Source: Hydrogenophaga palleronii NBRC 102513 (GTDB lineage Bacteria; Pseudomonadota; Gammaproteobacteria; Burkholderiales; Burkholderiaceae_C). Taken from it: 64,000 bases of DNA. Shown here one piece after another: positions 46,204 to 55,482 of the stretch. Within the stretch, counting starts at the first letter, position 1, and each line of letters begins with the position of its first letter. The position numbers and the translations under genes were made by a program. Location: NCBI RefSeq assembly GCF_001571225.1, contig NZ_BCTJ01000001.1, forward strand, positions 248,001 through 312,000. The letters run 5' to 3'. The notes beneath the pieces were generated by a model. It made no database searches. It worked only from the letters and a program-made list of their open reading frames with translations, and had not been told where the DNA came from.

Positions 46204-47424
46204 TCAGTGCTGGCCGCGCGGTTCACGCGCCCGCAGCACCAGCAGGCCCACCGCCGTCAGCGCGGCGCAGCCGGCGCCCACCGCGAACGTGGCCTGGAAG
46301 CCGAACGCGTCCCAGAGGGCGCCCGCGATCAGGCTGGCCAGCAACAGGGCCACCCCCGTCAGCAGGTGGAACATGCCGAAGGCGGTGCCGCGCAGTTCGG
46401 CGGGTGCACTGTCGGCAATCAAGGCGTTGAACAGTCCCTGGGTGAAGCCCATGTGCAGGCCCCACAGCGCCACGCCGATGCCCAGGCCCACCAGGCCCGG
46501 CACGAAGGCCAGCACCAGATCGGCGGCGATCAGCAGCGTCAGGCCGATCAGCAACACGTCGAGGCGGCGCATGCGGTCGGACAAAGCGCCGGCCGGGTAG
46601 GCCGACAGCGAATACGCCACGCCCATCACCACCAGCACCGCCGGTGCCCACATGGGCTCCAGCCCGGCGGACTGCCCGCGCAGGATCAGAAAGGCCTCGC
46701 TGAAACGCGCCAGCGTGAACACCAGGCCGATACCGACCACCCACCAGTAAGCCGCACCCAGGCGCCCCAGCTCGCTGCGGCGCAAGGGCCAGCGGCGCGG
46801 CTGTGCGGCCACGGGCCGGGCCGGCTCGCGTACCCACAGCACCAGCACCAGCACTGCGATGAAGGCAGGCAGCACCGCGAACCAGAACACCAGCTGGTAG
46901 TTGTTCGCGGTCCACCACATGAGGCCCATGGCCAGCAGCGGCCCGGTGAAGGCGCCGATGGTGTCCAGGGTCTGGCGCAGGCCGTAGGCCGCGCCACGCA
47001 GTTCGGGTGGTGTCACGTCGGCCACCAGCGCATCGCGCGGCGCACCGCGAATGCCTTTGCCGATGCGGTCCACGAAACGCGCGCCCACCAGCCACTCCAG
47101 CCCGGTGGCGAGCGGAAACACCGGCTTGGTCAAGGCGCCCAGGCCGTAACCGACCACGGCGAGCAACTTGCGCTTGCCGAGCCGGTCGCTGAGCGCGCCG
47201 GAGAACACTTTCACCATGGAGGCGGTGGCTTCGGCAATGCCCTCGATCAGGCCGACCGCCAGCACCGAGGTGCCGAGCACCGCCACCATGTAGAGCGGCA
47301 GCAGCGCATGCACCATCTCCGAAGAGATGTCCATGAACATGGAGACGAAGCCCAGCGCCCAGACGCTGCGTGGCACGGCACGCGCGCCTTGTGGCGGTGC
47401 CGCGATGTCAACGATTTTTGTCAT
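46204..47424 (-). CDS. MFS transporter
   Basis: A 406-residue major-facilitator protein with 12 hydrophobic segments. The N-terminal VWALGFVSMFMDISSEMVHALLPLYM pattern, followed by EGIAEATASMVKVFSGALSDRLGKRKLL, belongs to a group annotated as MFS transporters of unknown substrate related to sugar or drug exporters. The start could be ATG 47424, ATG 47442 or TTG 47463; neither ATG has a clear ribosome-binding site. It lies 63 bases downstream of gloB on the same strand. Confidence 0.83.
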   Translation of the reverse strand: MTKIVDIAAPPQGARAVPRSVWALGFVSMFMDISSEMVHALLPLYMVAVLGTSVLAVGLIEGIAEATASMVKVFSGALSDRLGKRKLLAVVGYGLGALTKPVFPLATGLEWLVGARFVDRIGKGIRGAPRDALVADVTPPELRGAAYGLRQTLDTIGAFTGPLLAMGLMWWTANNYQLVFWFAVLPAFIAVLVLVLWVREPARPVAAQPRRWPLRRSELGRLGAAYWWVVGIGLVFTLARFSEAFLILRGQSAGLEPMWAPAVLVVMGVAYSLSAYPAGALSDRMRRLDVLLIGLTLLIAADLVLAFVPGLVGLGIGVALWGLHMGFTQGLFNALIADSAPAELRGTAFGMFHLLTGVALLLASLIAGALWDAFGFQATFAVGAGCAALTAVGLLVLRAREPRGQH

Positions 47425-47487
47425 GCGTGTCGCAAATCCCATGGGAGACGGTGATCTCCCCAAACCGGGATTGTGGCCGCAGCCTCG

Positions 47488-48279
47488 TCACCAGCTGTTG
47501 CGCAGCTCCCGCAAGCGCCGGAACACGGTGGCGGCGTCGGGCTCGGCCGGCAGGTCCGGGCTGTCGCTGCGCAGCTGTTCGATCAGGCGCGTGCTGTCCA
47601 GGCGCATGAAGGTGTTGACCGCCCTCTCCTGCCCCAGCGTGGTCACGGGCATGCGGGCCGGGTCGCGGTTCACCACCTGGTCGAGCAAGACCTGCGCGTC
47701 ACCGTTGCCGGGCTCGCGCGCCAGCGTGAAGCGCAGGTTGTTCTCGATGTAGTCGTGGCCCGGGTACAGCTCGGTGTGGTCGGGCAGGCGTGCCAGCTGG
47801 CGGCTGAAGGTGTCGTACAGGGCATCGACGTTGCCGCCGTTGTGCACGTTGCCAGCGCCGGCGTTGAACAAGGTGTCACCGGAGAACAGCGCGGGCTTCT
47901 CGGTGTGCGACAGCAGGCAGATGTGGCACAGCGTGTGGCCGGGCGTGTCCAGGCATTCAAGCTCGACCGTCTTGCCGACCTTGATGATGTCGCCCGCGCC
48001 CACACCGCGGTCCACCCCCGAGATCTTGCCGCCCGATTTTTCGTGCGCGATCAGCTTGGCACCGGTGGCGGCGATGACTTGCGCGTTGCCGCCGATGTGG
48101 TCGTGGTGCTCGTGCGTGTTCAGCACCTGGGTGATGCGCCAGCCCTTGGCCTTGGCGGTGTTGAGGGTCTTCTCGTGGTCGAGCGGGTCGATGGCCAGCG
48201 CCTCCCCAGTCTCGGGGCAGGCGATCAGGTAGTTGTAGTTCCGGTAGGCGTTGCCGGTCCAGATGCGCTCGACGATCAT
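47488..48279 (-). CDS. gloB: Hydroxyacylglutathione hydrolase (glyoxalase II)
   Basis: A 263-residue metallo-beta-lactamase-fold enzyme that hydrolyses S-lactoylglutathione to lactate and glutathione. The binuclear metal motif THEHHDHIGG is complete, with further ligands in DTPGHTLCHIC, SGDTLF and YPGHDY. It completes methylglyoxal detoxification with the glyoxalase I encoded just upstream; the two genes overlap by an ATGA, so their synthesis is coupled. Confidence 0.93.
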   Translation of the reverse strand: MIVERIWTGNAYRNYNYLIACPETGEALAIDPLDHEKTLNTAKAKGWRITQVLNTHEHHDHIGGNAQVIAATGAKLIAHEKSGGKISGVDRGVGAGDIIKVGKTVELECLDTPGHTLCHICLLSHTEKPALFSGDTLFNAGAGNVHNGGNVDALYDTFSRQLARLPDHTELYPGHDYIENNLRFTLAREPGNGDAQVLLDQVVNRDPARMPVTTLGQERAVNTFMRLDSTRLIEQLRSDSPDLPAEPDAATVFRRLRELRNSW

Positions 48280-48818
48280 GCGTTCAGGCCCAGTGCTTGC
48301 AGGCGGCCGGGTTCGAGGATTTCGATCCAGTAGCCGTCGGGGTCCTTGATGAAGGCCACGTCTTTCATCTTGCCCTGGTCGGGGCGCTTCACGTAGGTGA
48401 CGCCATGGCTGTCGAACCAGGCCACGGCGGCGTCCAGGTCGGGCACGGAGAAGCAGATGTGGCCGAAGCCTTGTGGCTGCGCATTGCCGTCGTGGTACTT
48501 GAAGGCGGGGTCGCTCTCGGTTCCCCAGTTGTGCGTGAGTTCAAGCAGGCCGCGCTGGGCAAAGGTCCAGGCGGTGCGCTCGCCCGCGTCTTCGGGAATG
48601 GTCTCGCCCTCTTCCGCGCGGTGCAGGAAAAACAGCGAGAACTTCATCTCGGGAAAGTCGAGCTTGCGCAGCAGTCGCATGCCCATCACGCGGGTGTAGA
48701 AGTCGAGCGAGACGGCCGGGTCTTTCACGCGCAGCATGCTGTGGTTGAACACGAATCCCCGGGTTTCGGGGGCAACCTGCTCGGCAACGCCGGGCTGTAT
48801 CTCTGTGGTGAACGTCAT
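48276..48818 (-). CDS. gloA: Lactoylglutathione lyase (glyoxalase I)
   Basis: A 180-residue glyoxalase I of the long, eukaryote/Pseudomonas-like type, converting the methylglyoxal-glutathione hemithioacetal to S-lactoylglutathione. Motifs are FNHSMLRVKDPAVSLDFYTRVMGMRLL, an ELTHNWGTE metal-binding strand, GFGHICFSVPDL and the terminal FIKDPDGYWIEIL glutamate. It starts 32 bases after the ribbon-helix-helix gene and overlaps gloB by four bases. Confidence 0.93.
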   Translation of the reverse strand: MTFTTEIQPGVAEQVAPETRGFVFNHSMLRVKDPAVSLDFYTRVMGMRLLRKLDFPEMKFSLFFLHRAEEGETIPEDAGERTAWTFAQRGLLELTHNWGTESDPAFKYHDGNAQPQGFGHICFSVPDLDAAVAWFDSHGVTYVKRPDQGKMKDVAFIKDPDGYWIEILEPGRLQALGLNA

Positions 48819-48850
48819 GGATGAAGACAGGTTTCTGGATAAAAAAGGAA

Positions 48851-49192
48851 TCAGCCGACCGCTCGCTTGCGCACTTCGGGCAACACCGCAGGCACCAGCA
48901 TCGGCCGGCTGGCCGGGATCGGTTTTGGGAGACTCAGCCGCCTCAGGTAACGCATGCAGGTGATGCGCAGGAAAGAGGCGAAGTTGGGCACCTCGCCGCG
49001 GTTGGCCAGGATCTCGTCGTGGAACTTGGCGATCAGTGCATTGGTGGTGCGGCCCTCTTCCTCGGCGATCTCGGCCAGGATGTCCCACACCATGTTCTCC
49101 AGCCGGATGCTGGTCAGCACGCCGTGAATGCGCACGCTACGCGTGCGCTGTTCGTACTGGATCGGATCGGCTTTGACAAAAAATTCACACAT
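48851..49192 (-). CDS. Ribbon-helix-helix domain protein
   Basis: A 113-residue protein with one ribbon-helix-helix domain near residues 18-65 (TRSVRIHGVLTSIRLENMVWDILAEIAEEEG), the RHH_4 type found as a possible DNA-binding regulator or antitoxin-like protein. A basic Pro-rich tail ends in PEVRKRAVG. It lies between the GMC dehydrogenase and the glyoxalase genes, in the same direction and with short gaps, and is a candidate local regulator of this operon. No toxin gene is adjacent. Confidence 0.82.
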   Translation of the reverse strand: MCEFFVKADPIQYEQRTRSVRIHGVLTSIRLENMVWDILAEIAEEEGRTTNALIAKFHDEILANRGEVPNFASFLRITCMRYLRRLSLPKPIPASRPMLVPAVLPEVRKRAVG

Positions 49193-49245
49193 GGTGTTTC
49201 TCCTGCGGATGCTGCCCTGCCCCCTCGGGCCGTCGGGCCCGGGTG

Positions 49246-50814
49246 TCAGATGGCGCGGCTGGTCATCTGTTGAGCAATGTACTCGGCCTGCCGGATCGCC
49301 AGTGTCACGATGGTCAATGTGGGGTTTTCCGCCCCGCCGGTGGTGAACTGGCTGCCGTCGGAGATGAACAGGTTGGCGATGTCGTGCGTCTGGCCGTAGG
49401 CGTTGCAGACACTGTCCTTGGCCGACGCGCCCATGCGGCAAGTGCCCATGTTGTGCGTGGACGGGTACGGCGGCGTGCGAAAGGCCTTGATGGCGCCGGC
49501 CGCCTGGTACACGCGCTCGCCCTGGCGGAAGGCGTGTTCGCGCATCGCGATGTCGTTGGCGTGGTCGTCGAAGTGCACGTTGGGAATCGCGCTGCCCCAT
49601 TTGTCCTTCAGGCTGGCGTGCAGGGTCACGCGGTTGTTCTCGCGCGGCATGTCTTCGCCCACCAGCCACATGCCGGCCAGGTGGGTGTAGTTGTCCATGT
49701 AGCTGGCGAAGTCCTTGCCCCAGCCGCCCGGGTTCAGGAAAGCGGCCATGAACGGAATGCCCAGCGCCAGCGTCTCCATCTCATACCCACCGGCGAAACC
49801 GCGCTTGGTGTCGTGGCGTGCTTCGTCGCGCACGATGCCGGCCATGGTCGTGCCCTTGTACATGTGCACCGGGTTCTTGAACATGCCGTACACCGAGCCC
49901 GTCATGTGGCGCATGTAGTTGCGGCCCACCTGGCCCGAGCTGTTGGCCAGGCCGTCGGGGAACATGTTGGAGGCCGACAGCAGCAAGAGGCGCGGCGTTT
50001 CGATGGAGTTGCCGGCCACGCAGACCAGGCGCGCTTTCTGGCGTTGCTCCTTGCCGTCCTTGTCGAAATACACCACGCCCGTCACCTTGCCGGCGGCGTT
50101 GTGCTCGATGCGCGTCACGTGGCTCTCGGGGCGCAGTTCCATGTTGCCGGTTTTCTCTGCCTTGGGCAGCTCGGTGTAGAGCGTGGACCATTTCGCCCCG
50201 CTCTTGCAACCCTGGAAGCAGAAGCCGATCTGCATGCAGCGGCCGCGGTCGTCGCGCGGCTGGCTGTTGATGGCCATGTTGCCGGTGTGCACCTCCTTGT
50301 AGCCCAGCTTCTTCGCGCCCGCGGCCATCACCTTGAAGTTGTTGTTGCCCGGCAGGCCCGGAATGCCGTTGGTGCGTGTCACGCCCATCTTGTCTTCGGC
50401 GCGTGCGTAATAGGGTTCGAGTTCCTTGAGCGTGACGGGCCAGTCCATCAGGTTGGCGCCGGCGATCTCGCCGTAGTGCGTGCGGGTCTTGAACTCGTGC
50501 TCCTGAAAGCGCAGGGAGGCACCGGCCCAGTGGGTGGTGGTGCCGCCCACGGTCTTGCAGATCCAGGCCGGCAGGTTGGGAAAGTCTTTCGCCACGCGCC
50601 AGCTGCCGGAGGTGGTGCGGTTGTCCAGCCAGGCCAGCTGGCTGAAGGATTTCCATTCGTCGTTGATGAAGCTGGCCGGGGACTGCATGGCGCCGGCTTC
50701 GAGCACGACGACCTTGATGCCTTTTTGCGCGAGTTCGTTGGCCAGCGTGCCGCCGCCCGCGCCCGAGCCGATGATGACGACCACGCTGTCGTCGGTGGTG
50801 GGGAATGTGGTCAT
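49246..50814 (-). CDS. GMC family oxidoreductase
   Basis: A 522-residue FAD enzyme. The dinucleotide motif VVVIIGSGAGGGTLANEL near residues 10-30 and VVVLEAG bind FAD; the C-terminal HNMGTCRMG and TLTIVTLAIRQAEYIAQ are typical of glucose-methanol-choline oxidoreductases related to the large subunit of gluconate 2-dehydrogenase and sorbitol dehydrogenase. It oxidises an alcohol or sugar and passes electrons to a small partner. That partner is encoded 73 bases upstream, but the usual cytochrome c subunit is not in this window. Confidence 0.88.
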   Translation of the reverse strand: MTTFPTTDDSVVVIIGSGAGGGTLANELAQKGIKVVVLEAGAMQSPASFINDEWKSFSQLAWLDNRTTSGSWRVAKDFPNLPAWICKTVGGTTTHWAGASLRFQEHEFKTRTHYGEIAGANLMDWPVTLKELEPYYARAEDKMGVTRTNGIPGLPGNNNFKVMAAGAKKLGYKEVHTGNMAINSQPRDDRGRCMQIGFCFQGCKSGAKWSTLYTELPKAEKTGNMELRPESHVTRIEHNAAGKVTGVVYFDKDGKEQRQKARLVCVAGNSIETPRLLLLSASNMFPDGLANSSGQVGRNYMRHMTGSVYGMFKNPVHMYKGTTMAGIVRDEARHDTKRGFAGGYEMETLALGIPFMAAFLNPGGWGKDFASYMDNYTHLAGMWLVGEDMPRENNRVTLHASLKDKWGSAIPNVHFDDHANDIAMREHAFRQGERVYQAAGAIKAFRTPPYPSTHNMGTCRMGASAKDSVCNAYGQTHDIANLFISDGSQFTTGGAENPTLTIVTLAIRQAEYIAQQMTSRAI

Positions 50815-50887
50815 GGGGTTGTCTCCTGTCCGGTTCTGTTCTGCTCTGTTCTTCGCTCTTGTTGGTCTGCTGCGCTGTCGGCGCTGC

Positions 50888-51508
50888 TCAGCCCATGAAG
50901 GGCGGCGGGCTTTGTTCGGGTGTGGGCGCCGGCAGCCACTTGAGGTCCTGGAAGCCGCGCGTGATGTAGCCGCCCTTCTCCCAGGAAGACCCCGGGTAAC
51001 CGAAGGCGGCATAGGCCATGTCGTTGTCGTACAGCGAGGTCACGCACTGGCCGCGCACCGTGTTGAAGAAGGGCTGGCCCTCCAGTGCGGTGACGATGGC
51101 CAGGCGGCGTTGCTCGTTGGCCTTGGCAAAGCCGGCCTTGTCGAGCGCGGCAATGCCGTCCTGCAGCACTTTGGCGGTGGCCGCATCACCACTGGCTTTG
51201 GCGTCCAGGTCTTTGGCCAGCAGCGCGTACACCGCGTCGGGCAGTTTCTTGTGCGGGTACAGCACGCGGCCCATGGCCATCAGCGCCTGGCCCTGGGCCT
51301 GGCTCAGGGTCTTGAGCTCCACCGCCCAGACCGGCGACGGCGCCAGCGCGGCCAGCACCGAGCCGGCGGCGATGGTGCCCATGAGGATGCCGGAGCCTTT
51401 GAGGAATTCGCGCCGCGCCAGCGGCAGGTTGAGGCGCGGCACCTGGCCGCTGTCTTCGTGGCAGGCGCTCGCGGCGTCCGCGCTGGGGGCGATGGGTATG
51501 AAACGCAT
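50888..51508 (-). CDS. Gluconate 2-dehydrogenase subunit 3 family protein
   Basis: A 206-residue small subunit. A twin-arginine export signal is visible near residues 31-60 (ARREFLKGSGILMGTIAAGS), preceded by an unusually long 30-residue stretch. The mature part matches the subunit 3 family (LSQAQGQALMAMGRVLYPHKKLPDAVYALLAKDL and GYPGSSWEKGGYITRGFQDLKW). It is thought to guide the GMC flavoprotein through the Tat pathway as a complex. The start is the first ATG with GGAGAC upstream, giving MRFIPIAPSADAAS. Confidence 0.86.
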   Translation of the reverse strand: MRFIPIAPSADAASACHEDSGQVPRLNLPLARREFLKGSGILMGTIAAGSVLAALAPSPVWAVELKTLSQAQGQALMAMGRVLYPHKKLPDAVYALLAKDLDAKASGDAATAKVLQDGIAALDKAGFAKANEQRRLAIVTALEGQPFFNTVRGQCVTSLYDNDMAYAAFGYPGSSWEKGGYITRGFQDLKWLPAPTPEQSPPPFMG

Positions 51509-51691
51509 GTTTGTCTCCTGTCTTTTCGTGGGGTGTGTGCGGCCAGCAAGGTCCTGCACTGCGCCCACTGTTGCGCTTGCGTGGCCTGCTCAGGTAATAG
51601 CGCACTACATCCGAGGGAAAACCCGATGCACAGGGTTGCATGCATCGGTTGCCGGCCGCGGTGTCACCCGCCAGGGCATGCTGTGTCGCCG

Positions 51692-53140
51692 CTACTCCAG
51701 CGCGGCCGGTTTGGCGCCTGCTTCGCTCGCGCCGTGGCTGACGGCGGTGCCGTCGTCGGGCCTCAGCTCCCGGAAGACCAGGGCCGACAGCACCGTCAGG
51801 CTGCCCAGCGCCAGGAAGGCCAGGTGGATGCCGTGGATCAGTTGCGCCGGGTCGCTGCGCACCGCGTCGGGAATGAACAGCGCTGCCGCCAGCGAGGCGG
51901 TGGCCACGCCGAAGCTCATCGACATCTGCTGCAGCGTGCTGGCCATGGTGCTGGCCATGCTGGCGTCGGGTGGTGCGATGTCGGCGTACACCAGCGTGTT
52001 CATGCTGCTGTACTGCAGCGAGGAGCAGAAGCCGAACAGGAAGGCCTGCAGCACGATCTGCCACACCGGTGTGCCAGGCCCGATGGTGGAGAACAGCATG
52101 ATGCAGCCGCCCATCAGCAGGGTGTTCCAGATCAGCACGCGGCGGTAGCCCACGCGCGCCAGGATGTGCGGCACGGTCATCTTCAGGCACATCGCGGCCA
52201 GCGGCTGCGGCACGATCAGCAGCGCGGCCTGCACCGGGCTGAAACCCATGCCGATCTGGTACAGCAGCGGCAACAGGAAGGGCATGCCGCCGGCGCCCAG
52301 GCGCGTGACGAAGCTGCCGCTGACCGCCACGCGGAAGGTGCGCACGCGCAGCAGCACCAGGCGCAGCAAGGGGTGCGGCTCGGTCATGGCGTGGCGCCCG
52401 TAGGCCGCCAGCAGCGCCATCGAAATGCCCAGCAGGGCCAGCATCTCGCGCCCGCTCAGCGAGTGGTCGCCGAACACCTCCAGCACATAGGACAGCAACG
52501 CAATGCCGGCGCTGAACAGCACCAGGCCCACCCAGTCCAGCGGGGTGCTGTTGTCGGAGCGGTAGTCCGGCAGGTGGCGCCACACCATGTACAGACCCAG
52601 CAGGCCGATCGGCAGGTTGACGAAGAAGATCACGCGCCAGTGCAGGTAGTGCACGATGAAGCCGCCGGCCACCGGCCCGAGCATCGGGCCGATCAGCGAA
52701 GGGGTGGCGACGAAGCTCATGGCGCGCACCAGCTCGGACTTGGGGAAGGTGCGCACCAGCGTGAGCCGGCCCACCGGCACCATCATCGCGCCGCCCATGC
52801 CCTGCAGGATGCGGCAGGCCACCAGGGTGTGGATGTCGGTTGTCAGGCCGCACAACAACGAGCCCAGGGTGAACAGGCCGATGGCGGTGGCGAACACGCG
52901 GCGTGTGCCGAAACGGTCGGCCAGCCAGCCGCTGACCGGCACGAACACCGCCACCGCCAGCGTGTAGCTGCTGAGCACGGCCTTCATGCTCAGCGCCTGC
53001 ACCCCCAGCGCGGCGGCCACCGTCGGCACCGCGGTGTTGAGGATGGTGGTGTCGAGCGACTCCATGAAGAACGCCACCGCCACCAGCCAGGGCAGCAGTT
53101 GCTTCACGCGGTCGGTGGGTGTGCCGGTATCGCCGCTCAC
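51692..53140 (-). CDS. MFS transporter, DHA2 (EmrB/QacA-like)
   Basis: A 482-residue exporter with about 14 membrane segments. The first helix reads PWLVAVAFFMESLDTTILNTAVPTVA, the standard DHA2 signature, followed by SGWLADRFGTRRVF and CRILQGMGGAMMVPVGRL. The start codon is GTG (MSGDTGTPTD), overlapping the cardiolipin synthase stop in a GTGA, so the pair is coupled. The substrate is unknown; a fatty-acid or drug exporter is typical. It is of the same class as the gene at 8.8 kb but not a close copy. Confidence 0.88.
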   Translation of the reverse strand: MSGDTGTPTDRVKQLLPWLVAVAFFMESLDTTILNTAVPTVAAALGVQALSMKAVLSSYTLAVAVFVPVSGWLADRFGTRRVFATAIGLFTLGSLLCGLTTDIHTLVACRILQGMGGAMMVPVGRLTLVRTFPKSELVRAMSFVATPSLIGPMLGPVAGGFIVHYLHWRVIFFVNLPIGLLGLYMVWRHLPDYRSDNSTPLDWVGLVLFSAGIALLSYVLEVFGDHSLSGREMLALLGISMALLAAYGRHAMTEPHPLLRLVLLRVRTFRVAVSGSFVTRLGAGGMPFLLPLLYQIGMGFSPVQAALLIVPQPLAAMCLKMTVPHILARVGYRRVLIWNTLLMGGCIMLFSTIGPGTPVWQIVLQAFLFGFCSSLQYSSMNTLVYADIAPPDASMASTMASTLQQMSMSFGVATASLAAALFIPDAVRSDPAQLIHGIHLAFLALGSLTVLSALVFRELRPDDGTAVSHGASEAGAKPAALE

Positions 53141-54546
53141 AGCTGGAACCCCAGCCAGAGCAGCATGCCCTCTCCGAGATCACGCGCCAGGCCGGGCGGC
53201 TTGGGCGTGTGGGCAGTGGCCGTGGCACGTTCCTGGTCGAACCAGGCGGCGAAGCGGCGCACGTCGGCGGTCTTGTGGAAGGCGAACATCAGCTCGTAGT
53301 TGAGCAGCAGGCTGCGGCTGTCCAGGTTGGCCGAGCCGGCGAGCGCCAGCACGTCGTCGAACACCGCCAGCTTGGCGTGCATCATGCCGGGCGCCAGCCA
53401 GATGCGGCCACCGGCCTGCGCCAGCGTGCGCAATGCGCGGCCACGGGCAATGTCGGACAGCCGGTGGTTGGAGCGCGCGGGGATCAGCAGGTCCACCTCC
53501 ACACCGCGCCTTGCGGCCAGGCTCAGCGCCATCAGCAGGGCCGGGTCGGGCACGAAGTACGGCGTGGCCAGTGCGATGCGGCTGCGCGCCCGGTAGGCGG
53601 CGGTGACCAGCAGGGCCAGCACGGTGTCGTCCACCTGGTCGGGGCCGGAGGCCACCAGCTGGCCGCCGTCCATCGGCATCGGTGCACCGGCCCAGGCTTC
53701 TTCCACCCGCGCTTCGATCGGCACCGCCGCGCCCTGCGCAAAAGCCCAGTCGTGTTCAAACAGCTGCGCTGCGTGCTCGACCATGGCGCCGCCGAAGTCA
53801 AAGCTCAGGTCGCACCAGGGTGGTTGCCCGGGCGTGCCTTCAAAGTACTCGGCCGCCAGGTTGCGCCCACCACACCAGACGCGCGCGCCGGGCGCACCGG
53901 CATCGGCCACCACCAGCTTGCGGTGGTCGCGCAGGTTGGTGCGGGCGCGCCGGGGTGAACTCAGCGGCGGCACGAAGGACACGAAGGCGCCGCCGGCGCG
54001 TGTCAGGCGGTCCAGCGCGGGGTGGCGCGACATCAGGCTGCCCATGCCGTCAAGCATCAGGCGCACGCGCACGCCCTGCTCCGCTCTGGCCGCCAGCCGC
54101 TCGACCACCTCGCGCCCGAGTGCGTCGCGCCCCAGGATGAAGGTGCACACGTCCAGGGTTTCATGTGCGCCATCGATCACCCGCAGCAGCGCCGCGTGTG
54201 CCGCCGCGCCGTCGGCGTGCAGCCGCAGGTCGTCGTAGGCGGCGGGCGCGGGCTGGCCGAGCGAGACGATGGTTTCCACCGCCCAGCTGCCCACGTCCTG
54301 CCAGCGCCGGCGCCCGGGCGCGGCCTGGCCGTGCGGGCGCACCGTCTTGCGCGAACCGAACAGCAGAAACGCCGGCAGCGCCAGGTAAGGCACCAGCAAC
54401 AGGAACAGGATCCAGGCGATGGCCGCGGACGGCTGCCGCCGCTGGCCCATGGTGTGCGCGCTGACGATGTAGATCAGGATGGCCAGGACGACGACCAGGC
54501 CGTGCAGCGTGAGCCAGTGGATGGCAATCAGTTCGGACAACAACAT
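53137..54546 (-). CDS. cls: Cardiolipin synthase (phospholipase D family)
   Basis: A 469-residue membrane enzyme making cardiolipin from phosphatidylglycerol. It has two N-terminal membrane helices (LTLHGLVVVLAILIYIV, SAAIAWILFLLLVPYLALPAFLLFG) and two HKD motifs: DHRKLVVAD with GGRNLAAEYF, and MHAKLAVFD with GSANLDSRSLLLNYEL. Both catalytic histidines and lysines are present. It starts with MLLSELIAIHW and is the first gene of a pair with the MFS exporter. Confidence 0.9.
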   Translation of the reverse strand: MLLSELIAIHWLTLHGLVVVLAILIYIVSAHTMGQRRQPSAAIAWILFLLLVPYLALPAFLLFGSRKTVRPHGQAAPGRRRWQDVGSWAVETIVSLGQPAPAAYDDLRLHADGAAAHAALLRVIDGAHETLDVCTFILGRDALGREVVERLAARAEQGVRVRLMLDGMGSLMSRHPALDRLTRAGGAFVSFVPPLSSPRRARTNLRDHRKLVVADAGAPGARVWCGGRNLAAEYFEGTPGQPPWCDLSFDFGGAMVEHAAQLFEHDWAFAQGAAVPIEARVEEAWAGAPMPMDGGQLVASGPDQVDDTVLALLVTAAYRARSRIALATPYFVPDPALLMALSLAARRGVEVDLLIPARSNHRLSDIARGRALRTLAQAGGRIWLAPGMMHAKLAVFDDVLALAGSANLDSRSLLLNYELMFAFHKTADVRRFAAWFDQERATATAHTPKPPGLARDLGEGMLLWLGFQL

Positions 54547-54839
54547 GGGGCCGGCGGGTTCCTTGTTCGGGCACTCGGAAGGACGAGGTAGATGCCTGCA
54601 TTCAACAACGGTTGCCGCATCCGCTGCGCACGCAACGGTGGTGGCCGCATGTCACTTGTCACACGCGCCTTCAGCGGCTGCAACACACGGCAGCGGTGCG
54701 GCTCGCACCATGCAGGTACCGGCTTGTGGTGGTCTTCCAACGCGCCGGGGCCAGGGTAGCTGGAGCGCGATCCGCTGTGAAGACCCACCCGCTGCACCGC
54801 TGGCCATCGCACCCTCGGCGCGGCGCCCCGGAGAACACC

Positions 54840-55442
54840 ATGAGAAAGCCCGCGCATCCCACGCCGCGCAACCCCGAGCGCCGGGTCTGGGTCGCCACCA
54901 CCGGCGCCATGTGCGGCGTGGCCGCGGTGGCCACCGCCGTGCCTTTCGTGTCGTCCTTCGCACCCAGCGAGCGCGCCAAGGCGGCGGGCGGCCCGGTGCA
55001 GGTGGACCTGTCGGACGTGGCGCCCGGCGGCATCAAGACCGTGGAGTGGCGCGGCAAGCCGGTCTGGGTGATGCGCCGCACGCCCGAGATGCTGGCCGCG
55101 CTCAAAGGCCATGACGCCGAGCTGGCCGATCCGCAATCCGAACGCGACCAACAACCGCCCTACGCCAGAAACGCAACCCGCTCGATCAAGCCCGAGCTGT
55201 TCGTGGCCATCGGCATCTGTACCCACCTGGGCTGTTCACCCAACCCGGTGCCGGCCGGCAACAGCAACCCCAGCATGCCGGGCGACTGGCAGGGCGGCTT
55301 CTTCTGCCCCTGCCACGGCTCGATCTTCGACGGCGCCGGCCGCGTGTTCAAGAACAAGCCCGCACCGAGCAACCTGGAGATTCCGCCGTACCGCTTCGAG
55401 AACGATGCACACATCGTCATCGGCGACGACAGCATCGCCTGA
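54840..55442 (+). CDS. petA: Rieske iron-sulphur protein, ubiquinol-cytochrome c reductase type
   Basis: A 200-residue Rieske protein with an N-terminal Tat-type signal anchor (RRVWVATTGAMCGVAAVATAV) and the [2Fe-2S] box. C127 and H129 in CTHLGC, with C156 and H159 in CPCHGS, are the cluster ligands; C132 and C158 form the expected disulphide. Length and layout match the bc1 subunit PetA, but cytochrome b and c1 genes do not follow, so this is an isolated copy. The start gives MRKPAHPTPRNPERR. Confidence 0.9.
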   Translation: MRKPAHPTPRNPERRVWVATTGAMCGVAAVATAVPFVSSFAPSERAKAAGGPVQVDLSDVAPGGIKTVEWRGKPVWVMRRTPEMLAALKGHDAELADPQSERDQQPPYARNATRSIKPELFVAIGICTHLGCSPNPVPAGNSNPSMPGDWQGGFFCPCHGSIFDGAGRVFKNKPAPSNLEIPPYRFENDAHIVIGDDSIA

Positions 55443-55478
55443 AAGAAAGAAGAGAAAGAAGAGAAAGAAGAAGGAGGA
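55441..55478 (+). other. Polypurine leader with Shine-Dalgarno
   Basis: Thirty-eight consecutive purines join the petA stop codon to the next gene. The tract contains two adjacent AGAGAAAGA repeats and ends in AAGGAGGA, a full-strength Shine-Dalgarno. The spacing favours the second of two consecutive ATG codons (55483) as the start. Confidence 0.6.
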
Positions 55479-55482
55479 CATG

